Below are positions 26,101 to 33,980 of a DNA stretch of 41,783 bases, in pieces. How positions within the stretch are numbered: position 1 is the first letter of the stretch; each line of letters begins with the position of its first letter. The notes under the pieces are model-generated. The model searched no databases, was not told the origin of the DNA, and worked only from the letters and a program-made list of their open reading frames with translations. The stretch is from positions 1-41,783 of the forward strand of contig JAGPDF010000042.1 in assembly GCA_018057705.1 (NCBI GenBank), read 5' to 3'. A program made the translations under genes and the position numbers. This DNA is from Thermoanaerobaculia bacterium (GTDB lineage Bacteria > Acidobacteriota > Thermoanaerobaculia > Multivoradales > JAGPDF01).

Positions 26101-26774
26101 GCAAGCTCTACGACGAGCTGCGCGATCACTATCGCCGGAGCCTCGCCGCGAAGGTCGCCCGTCAGGGCTGGGCGAAGAGCAAGATCCACGTCCTCGAAGC
26201 GCTCCTGCGGTTGCGCCAGGCCGCCTGTCACCCAGGACTTCTCGACCCGCGCCGCGAGAGCGACGAGAGCGCCAAGTTCGAAGCGCTCCTGCCGCGTCTC
26301 GAGGAGATCCTCGAGGAGGGCAGCAAGGCGCTGGTCTTCTCGCAGTTCACGAGCCTGCTGGCGCTCCTGAAGAAGCGGCTCGACGCCAAGGGCTGGGTCT
26401 ACGAGTACCTGGACGGCGCGACCACCGACCGGCAGGCGCGGGTGGAGCGCTTCCAGACGGACCCCGCCTGCCCGCTTTTCCTCGTCAGCTTGAAGGCCGG
26501 CGGCCTCGGGTTGAACCTGACCGCCGCGGAGTACGTCTTTCTCCTCGACCCGTGGTGGAACCCGGCGGTCGAAGCGCAGGCGATCGACCGCGCCCACCGC
26601 ATCGGCCAGCGCCTGCCGGTCTTCGCGTATCGCCTGATCGCCAAGGACACGGTCGAGCAGAAGATCCTCGAGCTCCAGGCCGAAAAGCGCGAGCTCGCCG
26701 ACGCTCTCCTCGGCGGCGACGAGCGCCCCCTCGCCGGCCTCACCCGCGACGACTTCGAGCTGCTGCTGGGGTAG
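23166..26774 (+). CDS. SNF2-family helicase with N-terminal SWIM zinc finger
   Basis: A 1202-residue DNA translocase. The SWIM finger is C64-x-C66-x9-C76-x-H78 ([10 protein letters not shown] ... VCKHIW). A long middle region (about 130-690) holds SNF2_N-associated bacterial sequence, split by low-complexity linkers coded by tandem repeats near residues 140-160 and 343-357. The ATPase core begins at [16 protein letters not shown]; Walker A is DDMGLGKT near 741-747, another low-complexity insert (about 768-785) follows motif I, and Walker B is DEAQ near 866. Motif III is [23 protein letters not shown]. The C-terminal helicase domain ends with [40 protein letters not shown]. Related proteins assist RNA polymerase recycling or DNA repair; the exact role is unknown. 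Confidence 0.93.
   Translation: [1202 protein letters not shown]
23583..23640 (+). repeat. 27-base direct repeat in the SNF2 gene
   Basis: Two copies of a 27-base unit close to GGCATCGGCGGTATCGGAGC plus CAGCGGC, coding ASAVSEPAA then ASAASEPAA in a linker. Confidence 0.8.
24191..24231 (+). repeat. 9-base tandem repeats coding an SP-rich linker in the SNF2 gene
   Basis: Four imperfect copies of a unit like GCGTCCCCA, coding [12 protein letters not shown]. The unit resembles CGTCCCCAA in the TPR gene at 16612. Confidence 0.8.
25472..25516 (+). repeat. Tandem GGCTCGGCT-type repeats in the SNF2 ATPase core
   Basis: Imperfect 9-base units (GGCTCGGCT and variants) coding [16 protein letters not shown], placed between Walker A and the next helicase motif, where an insertion must be surface exposed. 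Confidence 0.75.
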
Positions 26775-26789
26775 GCCAGCAACACCCGC

Positions 26790-27374
26790 TTACCCGCTGC
26801 CGCCGGCCGGCTTGCGACCCATGGCGCGCGCCAGACGAAGCGCGGCGCGGCGGGTCGCGACCCGGGCGGAATCGGCCGAGGCGCGTTTCGTCACCAGCGC
26901 CAGCTCTTCGAATGACAGACCCAGCTCCACCCGCCCGACGAGCAGCGTCTGGTCGTCGTCGCCGAGGCTCAAAAGCGCCGTGCGATAGTGCCGGTGGCTT
27001 TCGGAGTCGATCGCCTCTTCGAGCGGCGAGGCGCGCGGGTCGGCCGGATCGGTGAGCCGGTTCGCTACCTCGCCGTGGCTCGCGCGGCGGACTTCGTCGG
27101 CGATGCGATTGCGAATGGCGATGGCTAAGTACTTGGCGAGCGCCTGCGGATCGACGGTGTCGATATGCCCGAGGTTGCGCAACACTCCGACGATCGCCTC
27201 CTGCACGACGTCGCCGGTGTCCATCCGGCGCCGGGCGTAGCTCGGCAGGCGACCGTGGGTCCAGCGCTGGAAGAACGGCAGGAGCGTCGCGATGACCCGT
27301 TCGACCGCGGCGAAACGGCTGGGCGCCTCCTCGCGCCCGGCCGCGGCCGGGCCGATCCCTGCACCCTCACGCAT
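26790..27374 (-). CDS. ECF-type RNA polymerase sigma factor
   Basis: A 194-residue sigma-70 family protein. Region 2 is FFQRWTHGRLPSYARRRMDTGDVVQEAIVGVLRNL ... YLAIAIRNRIADEVRRASH (core binding and -10 recognition). Region 4 is ALLSLGDDDQTLLVGRVELGLSFEELALVTKRASADSARVATRRAALRLARAM (-35 recognition helix-turn-helix). ATG 27372-27374 has GGAGGT 5 bases before it. It is divergent from the cPLA2-like gene, 137 bases away, and that gene carries a promoter-like element shared with two further lipase operons. No anti-sigma gene is adjacent. It is therefore a candidate regulator of the lipase set, by position only. Confidence 0.85.
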   Translation of the reverse strand: MREGAGIGPAAAGREEAPSRFAAVERVIATLLPFFQRWTHGRLPSYARRRMDTGDVVQEAIVGVLRNLGHIDTVDPQALAKYLAIAIRNRIADEVRRASHGEVANRLTDPADPRASPLEEAIDSESHRHYRTALLSLGDDDQTLLVGRVELGLSFEELALVTKRASADSARVATRRAALRLARAMGRKPAGGSG

Positions 27375-27458
27375 GGCTGACCTCCAGGAAATCGGGCGGA
27401 GTGTATGCCACAGATGTGACGCCAGCGCCGCGCCTCCGATTTCCTTCCCCGAGCTGTT

Positions 27459-27486
27459 CGGTTTCCCCCCGCCGTTCGTTGTACAC
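27459..27486 (+). promoter_or_regulatory. Shared promoter-like element, copy A (cPLA2-like gene)
   Basis: CGGTT at 27459-27463, 11 bases, then TTCGT at 27475-27479, followed by TGTACAC. The same two blocks with the same 11-base spacing precede the genes at 36089 and 38870. The element ends about 30 bases before the start codon. Copy A keeps TTCGT but has TGTACAC where B and C have GTATACC. Confidence 0.65.
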
Positions 27487-27511
27487 GGGCAGGAAGCGAT
27501 CGGGAGACCGC

Positions 27512-29302
27512 ATGTCCGAAGAGCCGACGACGAACGGCGCAGGAACGGCCGCGCCTGCGCAGCTGCAAGGCCGGCTCTTCGCGATGCCGGCGGCCGGCGC
27601 ACCACCCGGTCTTCCGGCAAGTCTTCCGGAGTGCGCGGCGGCGGATTCCGGCGTCGCCCATGCCGCCGACACCGGCCGCTTCGGCCCGCCGTGGGCGGGG
27701 GTCTGTATTTCCGGCGGCGGCTCGCGTTCGCTTTCGGCGGCGATGGGGGAGCTCCGCGGCTTGGCCGCGCTCGGCGTCCTGCCGCAGATCGGCTGGCTGT
27801 CGACGGTCTCGGGCGGCACCTGGGCCGGTACGCTCTACAACTGGGCGCCGGGCATCTACTCCGACGCCGAGCTCCTCGGGCCGCTCGAGCTCGACCCCGC
27901 CGCGCTGCGCTGGGATTCGGGCGGCGACGTCGACGATCTCGGCGTGCTCGATCCGCACGCCATCGGTTCAGCGGCGACGCGCCTCGGTCTCGAGGAGATG
28001 TTGGCGAAGGCGATCGAGCTCTACCACCGGGGCGTGCCGGTGTCGGAGCTCTGGCCGCGGGCGATCGGCGAGCTGGTGCTCGAACCGTTCGACCTCGGCG
28101 ACACGCCGCAGCGCTACTTCACCTGGACGAAAAGCTGGCTCGAGCGCCGCATCCTCGCCGACAACCCGGCGCTCCGCGCCAGCGACTTCCTGCTCACCCG
28201 GCCGGACCGCCCCTACCTCATCACCAACTCGACACTCTTCTATCCGCCGAACCCACCGGCATCGCTCGAGCCGCCAGTGCGCCCCGCCGGCGCCGGTGGC
28301 CCGCGGAACGCCTGGGAGGTCGGCTACGACTTCGAGACCACGCCGATTTCGGCCGGCATCCCGCCCGCCTTCCCGAACGCCGGCGCGCCCAACCCCGGCC
28401 AGCCGGGGAGCTCGGACCTCGGCGGCGGCTGGATCGACCCGTTCACGATGGGCAGCATCGCCCCCTCGACGGTCTCGCCCGAAGGCCGCTTCCGCGTGCC
28501 GACACCGCCCAACCGCTTCCGTTTCTCGGACGCCGCAGGCCTCTCGAGCGTCGCCTTCGTCTACGACCTCCTCGACCTCGCCCACCAACGCGGCATCCAC
28601 TTCCTCGACGACATGGTGCCCGAGACCACCTGCTGGCCGGTCTACCGCGCTGCCCAACTCCCCAGGAACGCCGCCCGCCCCTACCTCTTCGGCGACGGCG
28701 GCAACCTCGAGAACCAGGGAATCATGGCGCTCCTGCGCCGGAGGCTGAAGAAGGTCCTCGCCTTCGTCAACACCGAGACGCAACTCTCGATGAGCGGCAA
28801 CGAAGTCATCGTCGACTCCGACCTCCCCCCCCTCTTCGGCCTCGAGTGGAGCAGCGCCGCCGGCGCCTACGTCGCCATCTCTCCCGACTCCCCCTTCCGC
28901 AACAACCAAGTCTTCGACCGCGCCACCTTCGACGACCTCCGCCGCCAACTCTGGAACCGCGCCCAACTCGGCGCCACCGCAATGGCTGTGCAGAAGAACG
29001 TCCCCGTGCTAGCGAACGCCCACTTCGGCATCCAAGCCGGCACCACCGACCTCCTCTGGATCTACCTCCACCCCGTCAACGCCTGGCGCCAACAACTCCA
29101 CGACACCGTGAAGATCGCCATGGACCTCGAACCCCTCGACTACGGGATGTTCCCGAATTACTACACGGTGGATCAGCTGCATCTCAATGCACGGCAGGTG
29201 AACCTGCTGGCGCATCTGACGAGTTGGAATGTGGCTAGCGAGGAGGAGGTGAGTGGGTTTCCGAGCAACGCGGAGGTGGTGAGGGGTTTTGTAGGGGAGT
29301 GA
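27512..29302 (+). CDS. cPLA2/patatin-like phospholipase
   Basis: A 596-residue predicted lipid acyl hydrolase without a signal peptide. The oxyanion glycine run is GVCISGGGSRSLSAAMGELRGL (GGGSRS at 68-73). The nucleophile is Ser100 in STVSGGTWAGTLY, the SGG/STW form of cytosolic phospholipase A2 rather than the GxSxG of plant-type patatins. The catalytic aspartate is Asp395 in LFGDGGNLENQGIMALLRR. The Ser-Asp dyad is thus complete. Residues 1-55 are low-complexity and could carry a targeting or partner-binding tail. ATG 27512 has GGGAG upstream. The base composition of the coding strand switches from C-rich to G/T-rich after about 29150. Confidence 0.85.
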   Translation: MSEEPTTNGAGTAAPAQLQGRLFAMPAAGAPPGLPASLPECAAADSGVAHAADTGRFGPPWAGVCISGGGSRSLSAAMGELRGLAALGVLPQIGWLSTVSGGTWAGTLYNWAPGIYSDAELLGPLELDPAALRWDSGGDVDDLGVLDPHAIGSAATRLGLEEMLAKAIELYHRGVPVSELWPRAIGELVLEPFDLGDTPQRYFTWTKSWLERRILADNPALRASDFLLTRPDRPYLITNSTLFYPPNPPASLEPPVRPAGAGGPRNAWEVGYDFETTPISAGIPPAFPNAGAPNPGQPGSSDLGGGWIDPFTMGSIAPSTVSPEGRFRVPTPPNRFRFSDAAGLSSVAFVYDLLDLAHQRGIHFLDDMVPETTCWPVYRAAQLPRNAARPYLFGDGGNLENQGIMALLRRRLKKVLAFVNTETQLSMSGNEVIVDSDLPPLFGLEWSSAAGAYVAISPDSPFRNNQVFDRATFDDLRRQLWNRAQLGATAMAVQKNVPVLANAHFGIQAGTTDLLWIYLHPVNAWRQQLHDTVKIAMDLEPLDYGMFPNYYTVDQLHLNARQVNLLAHLTSWNVASEEEVSGFPSNAEVVRGFVGE

Positions 29303-29416
29303 GGCCCCTTAGGTTGTCGAAGGTGGCGAGTGAAAAGAGCTTGGAGACTCAGATCGAGCGACACCACCTCTATGCGCTTCGGGTTGTGGCGCCGCTCGAT
29401 CCCAGTAAGAAGTTAC

Positions 29417-29438
29417 TGAGAGCCAATAGCGGCTCTCA
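29417..29438 (+). promoter_or_regulatory. Perfect 8-bp hairpin before the DUF2235 gene
   Basis: TGAGAGCC (29417-29424), loop AATAGC, GGCTCTCA (29431-29438). There is no T-run after it, so a classical terminator for the upstream gene is unlikely; it lies 31 bases before the next ATG and may be a leader structure or operator. Confidence 0.5.
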
Positions 29439-29469
29439 AGGACTAGTTCCAACCAGAGGACGCTCGACA

Positions 29470-30726
29470 ATGACTCGTTGCCTTGCGAAGCACTTCGCTC
29501 ATCGGCCTGGAACTAGTTGGTTAGTCGCTGTTCTCGCAGCGAGCTTCGGTCTGTTCGGCTGCTCGCTCCACACTGAGCCAAGGCTCGCAGCGGTTCGACA
29601 GGCGTCAGCCGGAACTGAGCCGTCTCCCCCTAGGGCTCTCTTTGTGTTCTTAGACGGTACCGCGAACAGCGGACTCGCCAAGGATGAGAGATCGTCGACC
29701 AACGTCTGGAGGTTGTACAAGAAGGTCAAAGAGGAAGCGCCCGAGGGTTCGAGAGCGTTCTATGTGGAGGGCGTAGGAAACGCCCGCAATCCGTTGACCG
29801 GGATGATCCTCGGCAAGGGAATGGAGAAGCGAATCAAGCTTGGGTACGAGTTCCTGGCGCGGAACTACCGTCCAGGGGACAGTATCTACATCTTTGGATT
29901 CAGCCGGGGTTCGCATCAAGCGCGAGCTTTGGCGGGGCTCATCTCCTACGCCGGCCTTCCAGTGGGCATCGACGCGCGGACCGCTCGAGTTCGTCACAAG
30001 ATGAACGCCGTAGTCGAAGTCGCCAAACGCCATTCGGACGCCGATTTTGTATCGAAGTGGGCGTCGTGGAAGGAGGGGAGCGTCCCGTTCCTTGCCGCGG
30101 AAATCGAGTCGGAGGCTGGGCTGAAGGTACAGCCTGCCACAATCGAGCTGCTCGGCGTTTGGGACACCGTGCCCGGCTCCCTCCTCAAGAACTTCGGCGA
30201 GTGTTCGGAGCTTCCAGACTCGAAAGCTGGAGATCGCTACAAGTCGGGATCGTATCCACCGATCCGCCAGATTGCGCACGCTGTTTCGCGAGACGAGAAG
30301 CGGAACAGATTTGCGCTGCTGCGGGTCTGTGACGCGATCGACCCGTCGCGCACAGAAATCAAGGAAACCTGGTTCCCAGGAGCCCACTCGGACGTCGGAG
30401 GCGGCTACGACGATTCCAAGCGAGGAGTTGGCGGCCCTGCGCTTTCCAACGCGCCCTTCAACTGGATGACATCGGTTCTCGCCGCCCACGAATTTCTCGG
30501 CATAACTGCGAGTCACCTGCCAGAGGATCCGAAGGCGCTCGCGCACTGGCCGGTGGGGAGCCGCCTCTACAAAGCGATAGCCAAGTGCGTAGACCGAGCA
30601 GAGCCTGCCGAGCATGCAAGACACGAAAGTGTTCAAGCTCGAGAGTCCCTCCCGAGCGCTCCGATCCTCGTGCGTGATCAGGTTCTCGAAACGAAGTACC
30701 CCGCCAAGTGTCAAGACTTAGATTGA
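29470..30726 (+). CDS. DUF2235 (Tle1-like) phospholipase lipoprotein
   Basis: A 418-residue alpha/beta hydrolase of the DUF2235 family, which includes the type VI secretion phospholipase effector Tle1. Signal peptide 1-30 with lipobox GLFGC and lipidated Cys31. Family blocks: FVFLDGTANSG (60-68), YIFGFSRGSHQARALAGLI with nucleophile Ser145, GVWDTVPGS (acid region), WFPGAHSDVGGGY (histidine region). The full catalytic set is present. A lipidated, membrane-anchored form is not the usual architecture of Tle1 effectors, and no VgrG, PAAR or immunity-like gene was recognised nearby. ATG 29470 has AGAGGA 9 bases before it. Codon use is visibly more AT-rich than in flanking genes, suggesting transfer. 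Confidence 0.85.
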   Translation: MTRCLAKHFAHRPGTSWLVAVLAASFGLFGCSLHTEPRLAAVRQASAGTEPSPPRALFVFLDGTANSGLAKDERSSTNVWRLYKKVKEEAPEGSRAFYVEGVGNARNPLTGMILGKGMEKRIKLGYEFLARNYRPGDSIYIFGFSRGSHQARALAGLISYAGLPVGIDARTARVRHKMNAVVEVAKRHSDADFVSKWASWKEGSVPFLAAEIESEAGLKVQPATIELLGVWDTVPGSLLKNFGECSELPDSKAGDRYKSGSYPPIRQIAHAVSRDEKRNRFALLRVCDAIDPSRTEIKETWFPGAHSDVGGGYDDSKRGVGGPALSNAPFNWMTSVLAAHEFLGITASHLPEDPKALAHWPVGSRLYKAIAKCVDRAEPAEHARHESVQARESLPSAPILVRDQVLETKYPAKCQDLD

Positions 30727-30902
30727 ACTGGGCCAATGCAACGGGAGACTCTTGCGAGCTGGTCGGATCGATAGAGGCACGTCAACGTAGGTTCTCAGCG
30801 ACGATGCCGCCGCAAGCCGGTGAAACGGGACCCGCATCGTTCCCGGGCAAAGACGGCAACACAACGCCTGAAGGGCATCATCTCGCTACTAGGGGGCGAC
30901 TC

Positions 30903-31826
30903 ATGTTTGGAAAGACAACTGCAAAGCCGGAAGCGGCGTCGAATCGGTACTGGACTGGCTCCTCGCCTAAGCGAATAGCGCTGACATGGCCTCTTGGTGC
31001 CCTTCTGGGCGCCCTGCTTGTCCCCGCTGTCTCGTTCGCCCAAGCGAAGCTGAAGATCGGAGATCGCGAAGAAGTCCTGTCGGGGCCGGCGGACCAGATA
31101 GCGCCCCGCGATATCGAGAAATACATCGAAGCGCCGCTAGCGTCAACGGGTTTGGCCGCCGGCGTGAGCCTGTTTGAGGGGCGCGCCTATCGAGCGCTTT
31201 CCGTCGAGTGGGAGAAGGGGACTACTGTGACGATTCAGCTCTTCGGGCGAATGAAGGAGGAGGTGAACGGAAAAACCGAATTCGTAGTGAAGAACTGCGG
31301 GCGCCTCACTGCTGCCGAGACTTCATGGACGTTAGGTCCTGATGACCTGGTTTGCAATGGCAACTACATCGACAAGTCGGCGCTTATCGAGTTTCGATTC
31401 GAAGATGGGAGCGGAAGTGCGAGGTTCGCCTACGTGCGGATCTTCAACCGGAGATTCCCTGTGGCGGGCTCGGACGCGGGCATCGTCCTGACCCTCACCG
31501 AGAGATTGAAGGCGGGCGACGACTCTGACGATGGATTCACTGCGACGAACGGCATCTCCGTCTATTACGCCGTCTCTCGATTGAAGTCCCAACGTTTCCG
31601 CGGCATCGTCCACGTTTCGGCGCTCGATCAGCTCAAGGATGAGAAGGACCTGGAGGTCGGTCTAGGCGCGGGCTTCCTTTTCAAGAGCAATGGCTTCATG
31701 GACACCAATACCGGGCTCAGCTTGGCTGGCGGCATCGGGTACAACTTGATGATCCCGAAGTCTAACGAGCGCTGGTATTGGTTCGTTGGCCTAGGCACCA
31801 ACTTTGACTTGGGTAAGAAGGACTAG
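30903..31826 (+). CDS. Exported protein, possible small beta-barrel end
   Basis: A 307-residue protein of unknown function. After a long basic leader, the hydrophobic stretch IALTWPLGALLGALLVPAVSFAQA is a signal peptide ending at AQA. The middle part is strand-rich (VTIQLFGRMKEEVNGKTEFVVKN). The end has alternating hydrophobic/glycine strands like an outer-membrane barrel: LEVGLGAGFLFKSNGF, LSLAGGIGYNLMIP, WYWFVGLGTNFDL. ATG 30903 follows GGGGG by 6-7 bases. It lies between two lipase genes with the same low-GC character and may be a partner or protective outer-membrane protein, which is inference. Confidence 0.65.
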   Translation: MFGKTTAKPEAASNRYWTGSSPKRIALTWPLGALLGALLVPAVSFAQAKLKIGDREEVLSGPADQIAPRDIEKYIEAPLASTGLAAGVSLFEGRAYRALSVEWEKGTTVTIQLFGRMKEEVNGKTEFVVKNCGRLTAAETSWTLGPDDLVCNGNYIDKSALIEFRFEDGSGSARFAYVRIFNRRFPVAGSDAGIVLTLTERLKAGDDSDDGFTATNGISVYYAVSRLKSQRFRGIVHVSALDQLKDEKDLEVGLGAGFLFKSNGFMDTNTGLSLAGGIGYNLMIPKSNERWYWFVGLGTNFDLGKKD

Positions 31827-32346
31827 CTGCTCGACGTGCAGGGCACTTGGAAGCGAGGCGGTTGCAGCCACGACGTTGCGAGCTAGGTGCCTCCGGTAGT
31901 AGGAGAAGAAGCTCGCTGTTTGAGGCCTCAGGCCACCAGGAAGACGGGAGTCGCGCTGCGCGACTGTGGCTAGTTCTTGGGCTATGGAGTGCCGCGCGAG
32001 TCGAGGAACGAGCAGAGAGGGAGTAGAGGACATGAGCTCGACTGGACGGCGTGGAGCTTGTGGGCTGGTGCTGATGCTCCTGTTCATATGCGCTGTGCCG
32101 CACGGGCTGTGGGGGCCGCTAGCCTAGTGAGATCGCTTGGGAATAGTCCGGGCCGGTTTGCCGACGCGAGGAACTGGTCGGGCGCTTCCCAGCTGATGGC
32201 TGGCCGGCAAGAGTCCTTCTAGTCATTGGCGAGGGGTTGGTGGGAGGAAGCCTTGCGAAGCCCGCCAGGAAATGGGGGCCTGCTGGCGATCCGATGGGTT
32301 CCATCCAATCTCGAAGTAGCGCAACTGCGACTGATAGGAGAGCCAA
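31827..32346 (+). other. 520-base stretch without a recognised gene
   Basis: No conserved protein was recognised. The only supported element is a short ORF at 32032-32127. The stretch has several stop codons in all plus frames and the same lower GC as its neighbours. A small inverted repeat GATGG-GTT-CCATC lies near 32293-32305. Confidence 0.5.
32032..32127 (+). CDS. Possible 31-residue hydrophobic peptide
   Basis: ATG 32032 preceded by GAGGGAGTAGAGGAC. The product MSSTGRRGACG then LVLMLLFICAVPHGLW looks like a signal peptide or a single membrane helix and nothing more. It may be a genuine small membrane peptide, or the leftover start of a degraded secreted gene. Confidence 0.35.
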   Translation: MSSTGRRGACGLVLMLLFICAVPHGLWGPLA

Positions 32347-33750
32347 GTGAACAAGCGCCTCCGCAACAGAGTAACAGTCCTGATTGCATGCGCAGGTCTG
32401 CTCGCAGGCGCTGGCCAGGCAGATGCTTGGGACCGGCGTGTTCACTACGAGCTGACACTTTGGCTCGCCAAGAAGGCGGGATTCAAGGAGGCCGAAGCGG
32501 CTGCAGTTGCAAGCGGAGCGCAGAGCTATGACGACAGCGCGCACACCTCTGCCGTGGCGTCGATGGTCTGGGTGATGCTAACGGGCGACCAAGTTGCGGC
32601 CGGGGAGATCAGGAAGAGGCACTTCCCAAGCAATAGCCACTTGCCTGCGCCGCCTGAGGTCCGAGTCGTCGTGGCGAACAGCTCCGCTGCTCGCTACGAA
32701 ATCGACAACGCAGTAAGGGTAAGGGATGCTCGCGACGCTGCGTTCCTGCTGGGCCAAGCTGCGCATCCGCTTCAGGACTCTTGGTCCCACGCCGGCGAGC
32801 CGGATATTCCACTGAGGCCATTTCCTCAGATCAGACGGTCGATGGGCTTCGGGCATCCGAGGGCTCGAGGAGGCTGGCGGCACCACTTCGCAGACCTAGC
32901 TCACGAGCACGCTTGCGAAGTTCAGAAGGTAGCGGAAGAAACCTATGCCTACCTGTTGGAGTTTCTCAGGAACAACCCTACCTACCAAGGCACTAGACCT
33001 GCGCGTTGGAAGGAACTAGAGGCGGCGGTCTTGGAGTTCGCGAACGCGAAGGATAAGAGCTCCAGAGACGTTTGGAGCTCAAAGTACGATCCACCTTCCG
33101 CGTCGTCCGGCCCCTCCGGCCTTTCGCCAGCGCCAAGCGGTCCAGAACCTGGAGGGGGCGACCCTTGGGTGCTAGATCCGCCCGGGCGTCCAAACGGGAA
33201 TGAACCCCCGCGCGAGTTGGTGGAGCAAGCGCAGGCGTTCGTAAGGGCCTGGATCGGAGAGAGGAATATCGCCGCCGCGGCCCAATTCGTCGACAACGCG
33301 CTTCTCGCGAGCGAGCTCGAGAAGCTAGAAGAGCGCGACAGCGGAGGTTTGCTGACTGGCGCGGACGCCTTCTCCTGGACCAAGAGGTTTCTTACCTCCT
33401 ATCTGATTGCTGACCACGCCGCCGTGGATGCCGCTGGGCATCTAGACATCTCAGCTCCGGGTTACAAGAGCCTTCCAGAAAGCGTCGAATCGGCGCGCGG
33501 GGTCTTTGCCACGTCGCGAGAGCCTGGCTGGCGCGCGCCGACGATCTGTACGAACAGCTTCGTGCGCATCCAGCGATACGAAGCCCTCGAGGCTAACCTA
33601 GTGACGAGTGCGGGAGACGAAGGCACCCAGGCGCGGGTCTACGCGATGGCCCTCCAGTTCCCGGACCAACCATTCGACGCCGTCGTGGTGATCTGGGGTC
33701 TACGCGATGGCCGGTGGATCATCGAGCGCCTGTTTGGAGTAGTCGCCTAG
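32347..33750 (+). CDS. Zinc-dependent phospholipase C / S1-P1-like metallohydrolase, secreted
   Basis: A 467-residue secreted protein. The signal peptide ends QADA, leaving Trp28 as mature residue 1 (WDRRVHYEL). In Bacillus cereus phospholipase C the mature N-terminal tryptophan is a zinc ligand. Other ligand candidates appear in family order: His33, Asp62/63 and His66 (YDDSAHT), His140-xxx-Asp144-xxx-His148 ([12 protein letters not shown]), and His180/His186 with Glu191 ([14 protein letters not shown]). A Pro/Ser/Gly linker near 255-285 leads to an extra C-terminal half (about 290-467) that ends in a [11 protein letters not shown] strand typical of NTF2-like folds. GTG 32347 has AGGAG 6 bases before it. 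Confidence 0.8.
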   Translation: MNKRLRNRVTVLIACAGLLAGAGQADAWDRRVHYELTLWLAKKAGFKEAEAAAVASGAQSYDDSAHTSAVASMVWVMLTGDQVAAGEIRKRHFPSNSHLPAPPEVRVVVANSSAARYEIDNAVRVRDARDAAFLLGQAAHPLQDSWSHAGEPDIPLRPFPQIRRSMGFGHPRARGGWRHHFADLAHEHACEVQKVAEETYAYLLEFLRNNPTYQGTRPARWKELEAAVLEFANAKDKSSRDVWSSKYDPPSASSGPSGLSPAPSGPEPGGGDPWVLDPPGRPNGNEPPRELVEQAQAFVRAWIGERNIAAAAQFVDNALLASELEKLEERDSGGLLTGADAFSWTKRFLTSYLIADHAAVDAAGHLDISAPGYKSLPESVESARGVFATSREPGWRAPTICTNSFVRIQRYEALEANLVTSAGDEGTQARVYAMALQFPDQPFDAVVVIWGLRDGRWIIERLFGVVA

Positions 33751-33782
33751 GCCCTCGTCTTCAATCGGAAGCGAGGCGAAAA

Positions 33783-33926
33783 GTGCCGGCCCACGTGCGG
33801 GCGCAGCTAAGGGTGCTGGTGAAGCGGATCCTAAGAGAGTACGGCTATCCGCCCGACAAGCAGGAGAAGGCGACGCAGACCGTGCTGGAGCAGGCGGAGG
33901 TGTTGAGCGGGGAGTGGGCGGCCTAG
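33783..33926 (+). pseudogene. hsdR: Remnant of type I restriction subunit HsdR (C-terminus)
   Basis: The 47 codons read [17 protein letters not shown], then [24 protein letters not shown] and a final tryptophan. This is the conserved extreme C-terminus of HsdR ([34 protein letters not shown]). The rest of the ~1000-residue protein, and hsdM/hsdS, are absent. Only the tail survives, directly after the phospholipase C-like gene, marking an old deletion or insertion boundary. Confidence 0.82.
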
Positions 33927-33980
33927 AACGGTCCGAGGCGCTGCCGTCTGCCCGAAGTTCTGAGCGGGCTCGAAACTAGG

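Noticed and set aside
27292..29238. A second plus-strand frame across the cPLA2-like gene
   Set aside because: Arg/Pro-rich shadow without motifs; the frame starting at 27512 carries the catalytic residues.
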